DNA of 64,000 nt from CAWBRT01 sp963819175 (GTDB lineage: Bacteria > Acidobacteriota > Terriglobia > Terriglobales > Acidobacteriaceae). The stretch lies in NCBI GenBank assembly GCA_963819175.1, contig CAWFVJ010000025.1, positions 62,001 to 126,000 of the forward strand, read 5' to 3'. The notes under the pieces are model-generated. The model was not told the DNA's origin. It worked only from the letters and a program-made list of their open reading frames with translations, and ran no database searches. Made by a program: the position numbers and the translations under genes. Shown one piece after another: positions 49,762 to 59,599 of this stretch (position 1 is the stretch's first letter; each line of letters begins with the position of its first letter).

Positions 49762-50043
49762 CTATTGGTAGTTGGGGCCGCTGTTCCAGGCGGCCGGAGC
49801 TGGGCGGAACTCTCCGCGATCGCTGATATGCGTACCACGAGCCATGACAACGGTCGAAATCGCATGCTTAAAAATAAGCTGCTCCTGGTTGTTGGTCTCC
49901 AGCACCACGGAATACTTGTCGAAGGAACGAATCCGCCCGGACAGTTTCACGCCGCTCAGCAGGTAGATGGTAATGACAGACTTGTCCTTGCGCGCCGTAT
50001 TGAGAAACGAGTCCTGTATGTTCTGCGCCGGCTTATTTTCCAT
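49762..50043 (-). CDS. hfq: RNA chaperone Hfq
   Basis: A 93-residue Hfq. NIQDSFLNTARKDKSVITIY is the Sm1 start, YLLSGVKLSGRIRSFDKYSV the core strand region, and QEQLIFKHAISTVVMAR the Sm2 motif (YKHAIST-like, here FKHAIST). The C-terminal tail is short and rich in Pro and Asn. Hfq assists small RNA-mRNA pairing. It lies directly upstream of hflX in the same direction, as in proteobacteria. The frame is intact. Confidence 0.95.
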   Translation of the reverse strand: MENKPAQNIQDSFLNTARKDKSVITIYLLSGVKLSGRIRSFDKYSVVLETNNQEQLIFKHAISTVVMARGTHISDRGEFRPAPAAWNSGPNYQ

Positions 50044-50253
50044 TGATTACTTTCTCCTTTAGAGCCAAAAACCGCAAAACAACGAAACCGACCAAATCAA
50101 GCAATCAAACAGCCACTGAAAAACAGACAGAATTTCCATCCGGGCCGCTTCACGGACACAACTACGATAAGTCGTCAGCCTTCCAATTTCAACTGGCGCC
50201 CGTGTGGTTGGCCGGTTAATTTTGCAACTCTCGTTCAAGCGCCGGAGGAACCG
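50044..50253. other. Divergent hfq promoter region
   Basis: About 210 bases between divergent genes. No firm promoter, repeat or small gene was identified. Confidence 0.35.
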
Positions 50254-51017
50254 ATGATGCAAGCTCCCCGCCCTGGCTTTCCTGGCCATCTCCGCCGAAG
50301 CCGCCGCCAAACTCCAAATCGGATTGCGGTTTGTTCCACGTTCTGGCCGGAATCCTCTGGGTTGGGCTGCTCTACTTCTTCACCCTGGTCAACCTGCGCT
50401 TCCTGCGCGAACTGGATGCCGCCACCCGTCTGCGCGTTTACGCCCGGCTCATGCGCCCGGCGCTCTGGTGGTTCCGCTGGGCCTCTGTGGTCACCGTGCT
50501 GGTCGGCATCTGGTATTGGATGATCATCATCGGCGAGGACAAGGCGAGCGCCCTTGCCGTCGGCATGCACCCGCACCCCGGCCGGGCAATCGGCAGCTTC
50601 TTCGGCATCTGGACGGTGGTTTCTTTCGTCATGATCGGGATCTTCATGATGGGCAAGCTCAATGCGAAAGGCCCGCTGCTCGCCATCGTCTTTGCCGTGC
50701 TCGTCGTGGCCGCCGCTTGGCTCTACCTTTCCCTGAACTCGACCGGCTGGGAAAGCAACCGCCAGCTTTGCATAGGGATTGGCGGCGGACTTGGCTGGGT
50801 CATGATGAACAATGTCTGGGGTGTGCTCTGGCGCGCTCAAAAACGCATCCTGCAATGGACCGAGTCCGGCCCAAACCCATCTGATCCCACGCCGCCGGAG
50901 ATCCAGAAGCTCATGCTCCTGTCGGCGGTCACCGCCCGGACAAACTTCTGGCTCACCTTTCCAATGCTGTTTTTCATGGTCTGCGCCAGCCACTACGTCC
51001 TCTTCCTGGCACACTAA
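50254..51017 (+). CDS. PuuD/urate-hydroxylase-like membrane protein
   Basis: About 253 residues with around seven membrane helices. FHVLAGILWVGLLYFFTLVN near the N-terminus and MRPALWWFRWASVVTVLVGI resemble the membrane part of PuuD-type urate hydroxylases, which carry a cytochrome-c-like domain not present here. The ATG at 50254 has GGAGG nine bases upstream. Two extra bases (near 50264 and 50325) shift the early frame; repaired it reads LAFLAISAEAAAKLQIGLRF. NNVWGVLWRAQKRIL is a likely cytoplasmic loop. Function as an enzyme is unproven. Confidence 0.75.
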
Positions 51018-51027
51018 TTCTTTGTGG

Positions 51028-51058
51028 CCCACATTTGCCGCAGTTTGGCTAATGTGGG
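51028..51058. repeat. Variable-stem hairpin (ACATT/AATGT version)
   Basis: GTGG then CCCACATT (51028-51035) pairs with AATGTGGG (51051-51058) around TGCCGCAGTTTGGCT. Confidence 0.75.
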
Positions 51059-51077
51059 AACGGAGGGAAGCCCGGTG

Positions 51078-51110
51078 CCCCAGGTTCGCCCGCAGTTGGC
51101 TAACCTGGGG
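51078..51110. repeat. Variable-stem hairpin (AGGTT/AACCT version)
   Basis: GGTG then CCCCAGGTT (51078-51086) pairs with AACCTGGGG (51102-51110) around CGCCCGCAGTTGGCT, followed by TAGTTTC. Confidence 0.8.
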
Positions 51111-51154
51111 TAGTTTCTTTCTGACCGTAACGTTGTCAGCAGACGCAGCGGGTG

Positions 51155-51198
51155 CCCCATCCTTAGTCGCCGCTTTTGCGACTAGGGTGGGGTTTTTT
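51155..51198. repeat. Variable-stem hairpin with T-run
   Basis: GGTG then CCCCATCCTTAGTCGC pairs with GCGACTAGGGTGGGG around CGCTTTT, one T.G wobble and a bulge. TTTTTT follows, so this copy could terminate transcription rightward. Confidence 0.75.
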
Positions 51199-51242
51199 AA
51201 TCTCAGGACGCGTTCTTGTTAAGACGCGGATACCGCCCGGTG

Positions 51243-51275
51243 CCCCAGGTTCGCCCGCAGTTGGCTAACCTGGGG
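51243..51275. repeat. Variable-stem hairpin, near-identical to 51078 copy
   Basis: CCCCAGGTT (51243-51251) pairs with AACCTGGGG (51267-51275) around CGCCCGCAGTTGGCT, followed by TAGTT. It lies about 80 bases upstream of the aminotransferase start. Confidence 0.8.
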
Positions 51276-51354
51276 TAGTTCATTCTCCGCCTGCTAGAAT
51301 CGATACCTCACCCGGCATTTGCCCGCAACGCCAGACAGGGAGATCAGAAACTTC

Positions 51355-52540
51355 GTGAACGAACATTCTTCTCAAGCAGCGGCTACGGACGCCGCCCAGC
51401 GGCAGGCGGTGCCGCTACTGGATCTCAAGCGGCAGTACGCCACCATTCGCACCGAAGTTCGCGAGGCCATCGACCGGGTTTGCGAGTCGCAAAGCCTGAT
51501 TCTTGGCGAAGAGGTTGCCGCTCTGGAGCGGGAAATCTCGGCGTTCCTCGGCGTCAATGACACGGTGGCCTGCGCCAGCGGCACCGATGCGCTGTGGTTG
51601 GCCATGGCCGCTGCCGGCGTTCGTCCCGGCGACCTGGTGCTGACCACGCCGTTCACCTTCTTTGCCTCGGCCAGTTCGATCGTGCGCTGCGGAGCCCGTC
51701 CGGTCTTTGCCGACATCGATCCGGAGACGTTCAACCTCGATTTTCGCGCCGCGCGCCTGGCCATCGAAAAGCTGCGTCCCACGGCGGTCAAAGCGATCAT
51801 GCCGGTTCATCTTTTCGGCGAATGCGCCAACATGGACGTTTTCGAGCAGATCGCGCAGGATTACAAACTCGCGATCATCGAAGACGCCGCGCAAGCTTTC
51901 GGCGCCTCGTGGCGCAAGCGCAAGGCAGGAGCCTGGGGCAAGGCGGCGGCGTTCAGCTTCTATCCCACCAAGAACCTCAACGCTTTCGGCGATGCCGGCT
52001 GCGTCACCACCAGCGACCCGGAACTGGCCGAGCGCGTCCGCCGTCTGCGCAATCACGGCAGCGCACGCCGCTATCACCACCAGGAGATGGGCGGCAATAG
52101 CCGCATGGACGCCATCCAGGGCGCGGTGCTGCGCATCAAGTTGCGGCATCTCGATGAATGGAACGCGCGCCGACGGGAGATCGCGGCTCGCTATGACCAG
52201 CTCTTTTCCGCCGCTGCGCTCGCGGGTTCGCCGGGACTGCCCGGTGCGCCCACAGATCGTTTATCCCCAGGCGCAACACATCTACCATCAGTACGTGGTG
52301 CGGGTGCCAAAGCGCGATGAACTCCGCGCATTTTTGGCTGCGCGCGGCATCGCCAGCGAAATCTACTATCCGGTTCCGCTGCACCTTCAGGAAGCGTTTG
52401 CCTATCTGGGGTATGCCGCCGGTTCGATGCCCGAGGCCGAACGGGCTTGCCGCGAGGTCTTGGCCCTGCCGATCTTCCCCGAACTCCGCCCCGACGAACA
52501 GCGCCGAGTGGTCGATGCCATCGCCGAGTTTTATTCCTGA
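51355..52540 (+). CDS. DegT/DnrJ/EryC1/StrS aminotransferase
   Basis: About 395 residues of the PLP-dependent sugar aminotransferase family. VPLLDLKRQYATIRTEVREA is the typical start, ACASGTDALWLAMAAAGVRP the cofactor phosphate loop, IIEDAAQAFGA holds the PLP-contacting Asp, and FSFYPTKNLNAFGDAGC carries the PLP lysine. GTG at 51355 is the likely start. One frame slip near 52230 precedes the C-terminal HIYHQYVVRVPKRDELRAFL. It makes amino sugars for surface glycans or natural products; the exact sugar is unknown. Confidence 0.9.
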
Positions 52541-53069
52541 GGAACTTGATGAGCGCAACCGCTGTTGCGTAGGGTGGGGCAGTTGACTATGCAGCGTAGT
52601 TGACACTGGTAGCGTGGGCCACCCTCACCCTTATCGAAGGCCAGCCCGCAGGCGCCGGGTGCCCCATACAAGCTTCCTTTGCTTGTGTGGGGTAGTTTGT
52701 TTCTTGCATAGGAAAACCGCCCCACTCAAGCCAACGACGGGCTTGAATGGGCCACCCGCGCCTTGTATGTTTACAGGTGTCATCCTGAGCGTAGCGAAGG
52801 ATCTGCTTTTTCGCGCACCTGAAAACAAAAGCAGATTCTTCGCTCCCCTTCGGGCGCTCAGAATGACACCCCTGGACATTGTTTGCTGAGGCGGGTGCCC
52901 CAGGTTCGCCCGCTTTTGGCTAACCTGGGGTAGTTTCTTCGGTTATGAGCCAGCATTTGTGGAGCCCGTGGCTAGAGCAGTGTTGCATCCTTTCGCTGCG
53001 GATGTCATCGTGAGGAGGTTCGCCGGGCGAACCGACGTGACGATCTATGTATTTCCCCACGCCCTATCT
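52541..53069. repeat. Repeat-dense intergenic region
   Basis: In order: a decayed hairpin copy (about 52570-52620), CCCCATACAAGC/GCTTGTGTGGGG at 52662-52692, the inverted copy CCCACTCAAGCC/GGCTTGAATGGG at 52721-52751, a TCATCCTGAGCG palindrome at about 52779-52870, CCCCAGGTT/AACCTGGGG at 52898-52930, and a TCATCGTGAGGAGG fragment at about 53007-53050. No gene was seen. Confidence 0.75.
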
Positions 53070-54854
53070 TCACGCCACTCTGATTATGCCGTCGGTCTCC
53101 GCTTGCGGACTCTCCGGCTTCAGCTCGGCGCTCTCTTGCACAGCCGGCTCCGAGCGCGTCCGGAAAGCTGTTCGGCATAGCGCCGGTAGCGCTCGAAATC
53201 GCGCCATAGCAGCGGCTCGTCGAAGCTTCCCGCACTGGCCAGAGCGGCCATTTTGCACCAGCCCATCCGGAAAGAGACATAAGCTCTCAGGTAGGGCGGC
53301 AGGCGCCTGCGCGCATCGTCTCCGCTGAGGCGGCGGTACTCCTCCAGAAAATACTCCGCTTCAGGGCGCTGACAGGTTCCACTCGACGATGGTTCCAGCC
53401 AGATCCCATGCGATGTCGCACGGGCCGGGAAAGAAATGGTCATCGCCATGGGATGCGCCGTCGAGTTTGAGTAAGCGGCCATCGGGGAGTTCCAGCCATT
53501 CATGCGGCATCATGTGTGCGTCGCAGAAGACCCTGTGTTCGACCTCAACCGGGCCAAACTCCTGTGCATCGCCCGAATTCCCCAAATTCCAACGACCAGT
53601 TCCAGCGGCGCCATCTCGTCGATGGCGGATGGCTGCGAATCGTCGGCCTTGAACTCCCGCATGCGAAAGGCGCAATAGGCTGCCAAATGCCGCAACAGCA
53701 AGGGCGAAAGATCGCGCGCCTTCAGCCGTCGGCCCCGGTTGACCCGGTAGATGCCGAACCCGGATTCATTGCCCAGATACTCCGGTCCCAGACCGGCTGC
53801 GGCCAGCGCCGAAGCCCGCTTTCCGATGTCGCCGCCGAAGTGTCCAAAGCCTTCGAACTTGTAAAAGAGTTTGCGGTCGGCGGAGAGAAGTTTCGCCATT
53901 TCCAGTTGCGTCCAGCAGGCCGGCGGGTCGCTGCAATCGGTCAGGAATTCCTGGCGCCACACACCGCCTCCGATGGCTATCGCGGCGCCTTCGGGACAAT
54001 AGGGGTGCGATGCCATGCAGATGAAGCGGAAGCGGCTCCAGCGCTCGACGGCATTTGGCGAACGCAGTTGAGCGACATCGGGCTGGCGGCTCCCGATCAG
54101 AAGAATTTTTTCCTGCGGCACACCCGGCCGAGACAAGCCCTTCGGCAACGGCCAGAAACGACGATCCGCTCAGCCCCGGACCCTCGTCGATCACCATGAA
54201 CTCCGCGCCGCGGTGCGCCTCGATCCACGCCATCTGCTGCCTGTCCAGCGTGAGCTTGCGGTCATAAGGGTGGCCGGTTGGGCGGACCGTGGTGCGGTCG
54301 GCGGCATATCCGCGCTGTTTGAGCGCCGCCATCAGCACGGCGCTCAGGGTGACCCCAATGCTGCGTATCCCCAGTACCGCCACCGGCACCATCCGGCGCA
54401 GACAGCGACTGTCGTCGGCCAGGCAAGACATCCCGCAGCAGGTCCACAACCTTCAGCGGATGCAGCGCGTAGTAGGCAAAGCCCTCGTGAACGCTGAGGT
54501 GCAACTGCGCCGGCGGCGCCAACGACTCCAGTTGCGCCAGCAATTGCCGCGTGGAATCCTCGCCGTCGGATGCGTCTTTAGTCGGTCCCGGTCTGCTGGG
54601 TACTTGCCGCACGCACCAGCATCCCGGCGACGGCGTCGCTGATGGCTGCCGCGCGCACTGCCAGCTCCGAGCCCGTATCGGTGAGCGCGCATTCCAGCTC
54701 GCCGGCGGCGACCAGCGCATCCAGCAGCCGATCCAGTGAAGGACGGGGCTCCAAGCCCAGCCATCGCGTCGCGCAGCTCAGAGACAAGTCTCTGCCCCGA
54801 AACAATTCTCCGGCCGTCCCGGAAGACGTACATGTTCCAACCTGAATTGTCCAT
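53070..54854 (-). CDS. Phosphoribosyltransferase-like/APH-like kinase fusion
   Basis: About 590 residues. After an N-terminal helical region (about 1-140) comes a phosphoribosyltransferase-like domain with the PRPP-loop-type motif FMVIDEGPGLSGSSFLAVAE and, earlier, GHPYDRKLTLDRQQMAW. The C-terminal half resembles an aminoglycoside phosphotransferase/choline kinase fold: KLFYKFEGFGHFGGDIGKRA in the N-lobe, then VFCDAHMMPHEWL for the catalytic loop and LLKLDGASHGDDHFFPGPCD followed by IAWDLAG. Many frame slips (about 54765, 54600, 54425, 54125, 53570, 53380 and 53170) were bridged. The ATG at 54854 lies seven bases after the small upstream gene. I infer a small-molecule role; the substrate is unknown. 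Confidence 0.68.
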
Positions 54855-54861
54855 AAAGGGA

Positions 54862-55089
54862 TCAGGCGGCAGCGCGCTTCTTGGTTCCTCGCGGGGAACG
54901 GGAGACGTCGCCTTCCTTGTCGATGAAGTACAGATACTGGTTGTCGCGCTCGACCGCTTTTTCCACAAGGACCTGGGTATCGCCTTGCCCTGACTTGGGC
55001 TTTTGGCAGACGCTTCCATTGCCGTCGATAAAGTATAGAAAGCTTTTGTAATCCCTTTGGAGATGCAGCTCTTTCACCTTCTCTGCCAT
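54862..55089 (-). CDS. Small protein with duplicated YFIDxxG motif
   Basis: A 75-residue protein made of two related halves: SFLYFIDGNGSVCQKPK (about 16-32) and QYLYFIDKEGDVSRSPR (about 51-67). The spacing is about 35 residues. The C-terminus is basic (GTKKRAAA). It is the first gene of a coupled pair with the PRTase-kinase fusion, whose ATG lies seven bases beyond its stop. Similar short YFIDKxGDV-type proteins exist in other soil bacteria, to my knowledge without a function. Confidence 0.75.
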   Translation of the reverse strand: MAEKVKELHLQRDYKSFLYFIDGNGSVCQKPKSGQGDTQVLVEKAVERDNQYLYFIDKEGDVSRSPRGTKKRAAA

Positions 55090-55180
55090 TCCGAAGCCCT
55101 CCCGGCTGATTGGATTCCCCGCGGTGCCTGTTGGATGGCCGAAAAGGGGAAGCTGCTCAGGGCGGGAGCCCTGTCCAGCT

Positions 55181-56412
55181 CTACCGGGAATGCCGGTGAT
55201 GCGCCGGCGCAGCTGCCTTCTTCTTGTTCTTATGGATCAGGGCGAGTTTCTGGGATTCTTCTCCGGGCGCAAGCACGCGCCGCACCAGTGGGCCGGCAAG
55301 CCGGTAGGTGCGATCGCCGATCTGGCCGTCCTCGTTTTGCAGCTTCACAGTGAAGATGGGCTGCGTTCCTTCCTTGTCGAAACTCTGCGTACCCACACGA
55401 ACCGGCAAAAATCCCATGATGTTGCGTTCGCGATAAGCAGTTTCATAGCGATGCCGGCGCAGGTTCCAGGTAAAGACCCGGAAGGAGTTGAAGTCAAACG
55501 GCAGGCCGTCTTTGTTTTCGGTCATGAGTACAAGGTACTGCGCCACGTCCTTGTCGCCATCGTGCTCTTCGTCGTGCACGCGGTTCAGGACGAAGCACGC
55601 TTGGATTCGCTGTCCTTCTGCATATTGCGCAATCTCCATCGGCACATCGATGTCGATGATTCTGGCCAGCGCCCATCCCACGCGGCCCTGTTTGTCGCGC
55701 ACCAGCCACCAGTCGTCCATCGGCTTGGCTTCGGCGGGTTTGCCCTCGGCTGGCGCCGTTTGCCGAACATTGGCCGTGATCACCGGCGGCGGGGCGGCGT
55801 TGGCATCCCTTACCGTGGGGGCGGCGTAGCCCTTGACCGGAAGCGCCTGTTTGGAGCCCGGCTTTTGCGGCTCGCGCTTGGACTGGTTCGACAGGCTGAA
55901 GCTCTTGGGCGCGCCCGGCGTCTGCCTTCTCCGCCGTGGCCCGCTTCAGAATGTCGACCTTATCTCCCTCCGGCATTTGATAGAGCTTTTCCGAGTCGCG
56001 TGCCGGAGTCAGGTGCATGTTCAGTTCCGCTCGGGTTGCGCCTTTTGCCTGGGCCGGAGCCTGGGCCATTTTCTTTGGCCAGCTTTTCGAAGCCGTCGTA
56101 AGACGTCCTGGCCGGCCAGATACCGTCAGCTCGACCCAACCTTCCTGCGTTGCCGGCGGTCCGCACCTTCACAAAGCGCTTTTGATGTTCCAGAATCTCC
56201 AGCTTCTGCCCGTTCGTGACGGTTCCAACTTTGTTGTAGAGCGCGGCTACACGGTCGCGCAGCACGGCCTGGGGAACCGCCACATAGGCGACTTCGTTCG
56301 ACCGCAAAGAACCCGTTTGCAGCCCGCTGAAAACCGCGGCGAGCACAAGCAGCAACCCGCACAGACACACCACAGCGATGTTGGGGAAAACGATTCTGGA
56401 CTTCTTAAGCAC
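55181..56412 (-). CDS. SH3-domain protein with N-terminal signal anchor
   Basis: About 400 residues. A signal or anchor (IAVVCLCGLLLVLAAVFSGL) precedes a bacterial SH3 domain (AVLRDRVAALYNKVGTVTNG and QKLEILEHQKRFVKVRT), a second SH3-like segment (LTPARDSEKLYQMPEGDKVD), and a third (DDWWLVRDKQGRVGWALARI). The C-terminal ~150 residues form an unknown domain containing FVLNRVHDEEHDGDKDVAQY. Slips around 56150, 56080 and 55920-55790 divide it. SH3 repeats of this type bind peptidoglycan or proteins in the envelope. A Lys-rich tail ends the protein. Confidence 0.78.
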
Positions 56413-56533
56413 GAGAGATGATTCCTAAGAAAATTGTAGTGCAGAGCGCCCCAGCGTACCACATCAAAAGCCGAGTGCCTCTCCGGAAGATGACTGCCAA
56501 TCAGAGTGGTTAGCCCATTCTAGCCTGTGGTGG

Positions 56534-56570
56534 CCCACATTTGCGGAGCCGCAGGCGGAGCTAATGTGGG
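56534..56570. repeat. Variable-stem hairpin (ACATT/AATGT version)
   Basis: GGTGG then CCCACATT (56534-56541) pairs with AATGTGGG (56563-56570) with a long loop containing a second short stem, ending at the lipoprotein gene's stop codon. Confidence 0.7.
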
Positions 56571-56576
56571 GTCGTG

Positions 56577-57250
56577 TCAGCGTCCCGTTGCCGTCCGCTC
56601 CCGCCTCAAATAATAGTAATCGTCGCACGAAGTCGCGGTGAGTGACGAGTTGCCGTTGGTGGTCACCGTCGCAGTGATCGTCGCCGTCGTTCCGGCAGTC
56701 GCCGTCACAAACGTAAAGACGGCGCTGCTGCCGCTGCCGCTAATGGTCGCGCCCGTGGGGGTAGTCCAGGTAACAAAGTTAGCTGGAATAGTGAGCCCGC
56801 TGTCCGTGACGACCGTCGCTTTTACGTGCCCGGCGGCGTCACGCTCGTACTCGACAGATTAATGGTGATGCTGCTGATCGTGCCGGTAATGACGTCGATC
56901 GGAACCGCCTGCTGCTCTTTCCGCTGGAAGTTGACCGTGACCGTCGCTTCACCGCCTCCTACCGGCGTGACCGTAATGCCCGGAGGAATCGACGGTAAGG
57001 ATGGCGCCGGTTGTATCGGAAGCTCGTCCATGTCGCCGAAGTGCAAGTGGAACTGTTGCCGTTGACCAGTGTGGCGCTGGCAGAGATTTGCAGAGTCCCG
57101 CCCGTGGTGCTGAGAACCGCGGTAGTCGGGCTGACCGTAATGCTGGCCACCGAATTCGGCGAGACGAAAAAGCCACCGCAGCCAATCATCAATCCCGCAA
57201 CGGCAACCAGGCTGATCAGTGCGAGAACTGCCGTGCCCGTTCGAGACATA
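56577..57250 (-). CDS. Lipoprotein with bacterial Ig-like (Big) domains
   Basis: About 220 residues with a signal peptide and lipobox (VAGLMIGC, lipidated Cys at about residue 24), then Ig-like strands: SITVSPTTAVLSTTGGTLQI and SSITINLSSTSVTPPGT, with AVFTFVTATAGTTATITATV near the end. Three frame slips (about 57030, 56975 and 56825) were bridged. The ATG at 57250 has GGGGGAG upstream. Surface Ig-like lipoproteins are common in this phylum; adhesion or structural roles are possible. Confidence 0.75.
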
Positions 57251-57375
57251 GCTCCCCCTGAACACACCTGTTTCATCTTAGTAGAAACCCAGGCATTCTG
57301 AATAGGTTTCGCCAGCGCGTACGATTTCGACGGTGCGGCCTGCTCGAGGTGCTCCACATCACACGTCTCCAGAAT

Positions 57376-57485
57376 TTTCAGAGTGTCATCCTGAGCGAGC
57401 GAAGGATCTGCTTTTCCTCTGACATCTGAAATACATGGATGCTTCAGCATCTGCCTGCGGTCGCGTCAGATATGACACTCTGAAA
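57376..57485. repeat. TCATC-type palindromic repeat
   Basis: TTTCAGAGTGTCAT (57376-57389) pairs perfectly with 57472-57485. GTCATCCTGAGCGAGCG follows the left arm. It is a shorter member of the dispersed family, with no gene inside. Confidence 0.75.
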
Positions 57486-57505
57486 TTTTGCTGCGGGCCG
57501 CGACT

Positions 57506-57953
57506 CTAGTTGATCTGATCGGGCTTGGCCCGCTGGATGCGCTCGTCGATCGGCTTTCGCCCGGCGTAGCCTTCTTCCAGGCCATGCCAGTGAGTGATTG
57601 CCGTCTTCACCCAGCTTCCAGCACAGAAGAACGATTTCGCCGCTTTCCACCTTGCAGGGAAAGTCCAGCAACCCCATATCAAGATCCTTCACCTGCACCC
57701 CAATGGCATTGATTTCAGCAATCGAGTCCTTCGCCTTGCGCAGAGCCTTGTCGCGCTCGGCGCCGCGGCGAGCCCATAGCTTGACGTTGAGCAGCATGCC
57801 GCCATCCAGAAAAATTCGCTCCTGCACGTGCTGCAATTCGGCTTCGATCTCCTCGATCTTCTGCTTCGCCTCGATCGATGCGCGCAGCAGCGACTCCAGA
57901 ACCGGCAGCATCGCCTGCGCCTCGTGTAAGGAAAAAGTGCGCATGTCTCGCAT
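57506..57953 (-). CDS. DUF2203 family protein
   Basis: About 148 residues of the DUF2203 family: MRTFSLHEAQAMLPVLESLL opening, a long helical part, then VKDLDMGLLDFPCKVESGEI and VLLCWKLGE, which are family hallmarks. One extra base near 57595 shifts the end; repaired it reads WHGLEEGYAGRKPIDERI and stops at 57506. The function is unknown; the family is small, cytoplasmic and widespread in bacteria. Confidence 0.85.
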
Positions 57954-58052
57954 CCACGTTTATTTTACGCGAAATGCTACTGCGATATGCCTGTCGCACC
58001 GCTTGAGGTCCAGCGAATCACGCGCGTCGCCTACCCGGAGAAAGCATCGGTG

Positions 58053-58115
58053 CCCACGTCCCGCCGAATCGTCCAGCGAGGCTCTGCTCGCTGGGGTGAC
58101 TGAGGGCTGACGTGG
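58053..58115. repeat. Nested variable-stem hairpins
   Basis: GGTG then CCCACGTC (58053-58060) pairs with GACGTGGG (58108-58115), followed by GTTTTCC. Inside sits CCAGCGAG/CTCGCTGG around GCTCTG (58073-58094), resembling the 8076 copy. One member seems inserted in another. Confidence 0.6.
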
Positions 58116-58178
58116 GGTTTTCCCCAGGGCCCATTTGCCGCAGGGCTACTGCTAAAGCTGCTTGCATTCCTCCGCAGC

Positions 58179-59371
58179 TCAGTGGATCTCCAGCATGCGG
58201 TCCAGCGCGACGCGCGCCCAATGCTTCACCTGCGGATTCACTTTGATCTGGTTGACCACGACTCCGTCGACGAGGCTCTCCAACGCCCAGCACAAGTGCT
58301 GCGGTGAGATGCGATACATGGTGGTGCACAAGCAACCGGCATCATCGAGCGTGATGATCGGCTTCTCCGGATGCTGTTTGGCCAGCCGGTTTACCAGATG
58401 AATCTCGGTGCCGATTGCGAAACGGGTTCCGGCAGGCGCGTCCTCCACCAGCTTGCGCAGCTTTTCGGTCGAACCAACGTCGTCGGCCTTCTGGCAGACC
58501 TCCCATCGGCACTCGGGATGAACAATCACGCGGATGCCCGGATAAGCGGCGCGCACCCGCTCCACGTGCTCCGGCAAGAATCGCTGATGCACCGAGCAGT
58601 GTCCTTTCCAGAGGATGATACGGGCGGCGCGCAGACGCTCCGGGGTCTGTCCGCCCATCGGCATGAACGGGTCCCACACCACCATTTCGTTGAGCGGAAT
58701 TCCCATCGCGTAGCCGGTGTTCCGTCCCAGATGCTGATCGGGCAGAAAAAACACCTTGGGATTGCGCGCCAAGTCCCCAGCGCAGCGCCGAGGCTGCATT
58801 CGCCGAGGTGCAGACTGCGCCGCCGCGCTCTCCGCAGAAAGCCTTGATGGCCGCCGCCGAGTTAATGTACGTCATCGGCGACAGTCCTTTGCCGTTCGTC
58901 GGCGGTGATGCCGAGCGCTACCAACTGCTCCCAGCAGTCTTCCACCTGCGAGATTTCAGCCATGTCGGCCATCGAGCAGCCGGCGTTGAGATCGGGCAGG
59001 ATCACGGACTGGTCGGGGCGGCAAAGGATGTCGGCGCTTTCGGCCATGAAGTGTACGCCGCAAAACACTATGTAAGCGCCCTTCGCCGCCGCGGCCTGCT
59101 GTGAAAGTTTGTAGGAGTCACCCTGGAAATCCGCGAAACGGATCACTTCGTCGCGCTGGTAGTGATGTCCGAGGATGACGCACTGCTCTCCCAACGCTTG
59201 CCTGGCAGCCGCAATACGGGCGTCCATCGAGAGATCAGGGAGTACAAGATAGTTGTCGAGCGAACAGCTCTGATTCGCAGAAATAGCCGTAGCCACAGTT
59301 TTTCTCGCCTTCAGCTCCGCTAGCGCGGAACGGGGATGTTGAAAGCTTTCCGTTGGCTTCAGCGGATGCAC
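58179..59371 (-). CDS. nadA: Quinolinate synthase
   Basis: About 396 residues. LGHHYQRDEVIRFADFQGDS is the classic N-terminal motif. Cluster-ligand cysteines appear in YIVFCGVHFMAE, in AVCTSANA and in the late DDAGCLCTTMYRISP; HPECRWEVC is also conserved. The enzyme makes quinolinate from iminoaspartate and DHAP with a [4Fe-4S] cluster, in NAD synthesis. Slips near 58865 and 58775 divide it. NadB and NadC genes are not in the window. The start at 59371 is a reasonable guess. Confidence 0.93.
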
Positions 59372-59550
59372 TGCCGTGATGGGAACTGCCTGCCCATCGA
59401 AGCCCCACCCGCGGGGATGTTGAAGCCAGGGGATAGTTCAGCTCTTAATGATGCACGAACCGCCCGGGTTCGGTGCAACTTTCGCAAGCAAGGGCGCGAT
59501 GCCCGCGCCGGCAGAGCCACCTTGTTTCTGTCTTAAATACACAACGGTGG

Positions 59551-59581
59551 CCCATATCTGCCCGCATTTGGCAGATGTGGG
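59551..59581. repeat. Variable-stem hairpin (ATATCTGCC version)
   Basis: GGTGG then CCCATATCTGCC (59551-59562) pairs with GGCAGATGTGGG (59570-59581) around CGCATTT, with one T.G wobble. It lies 18 bases past the moaA stop and could act as its terminator. Confidence 0.75.
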
Positions 59582-59599
59582 AGTCGGTCGGGGTGTCGC

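Noticed and set aside
51028..51275. CRISPR array from the repeated hairpins
   Set aside because: Copies differ in stem, spacing is irregular, they occur in both orientations and no cas genes are present.
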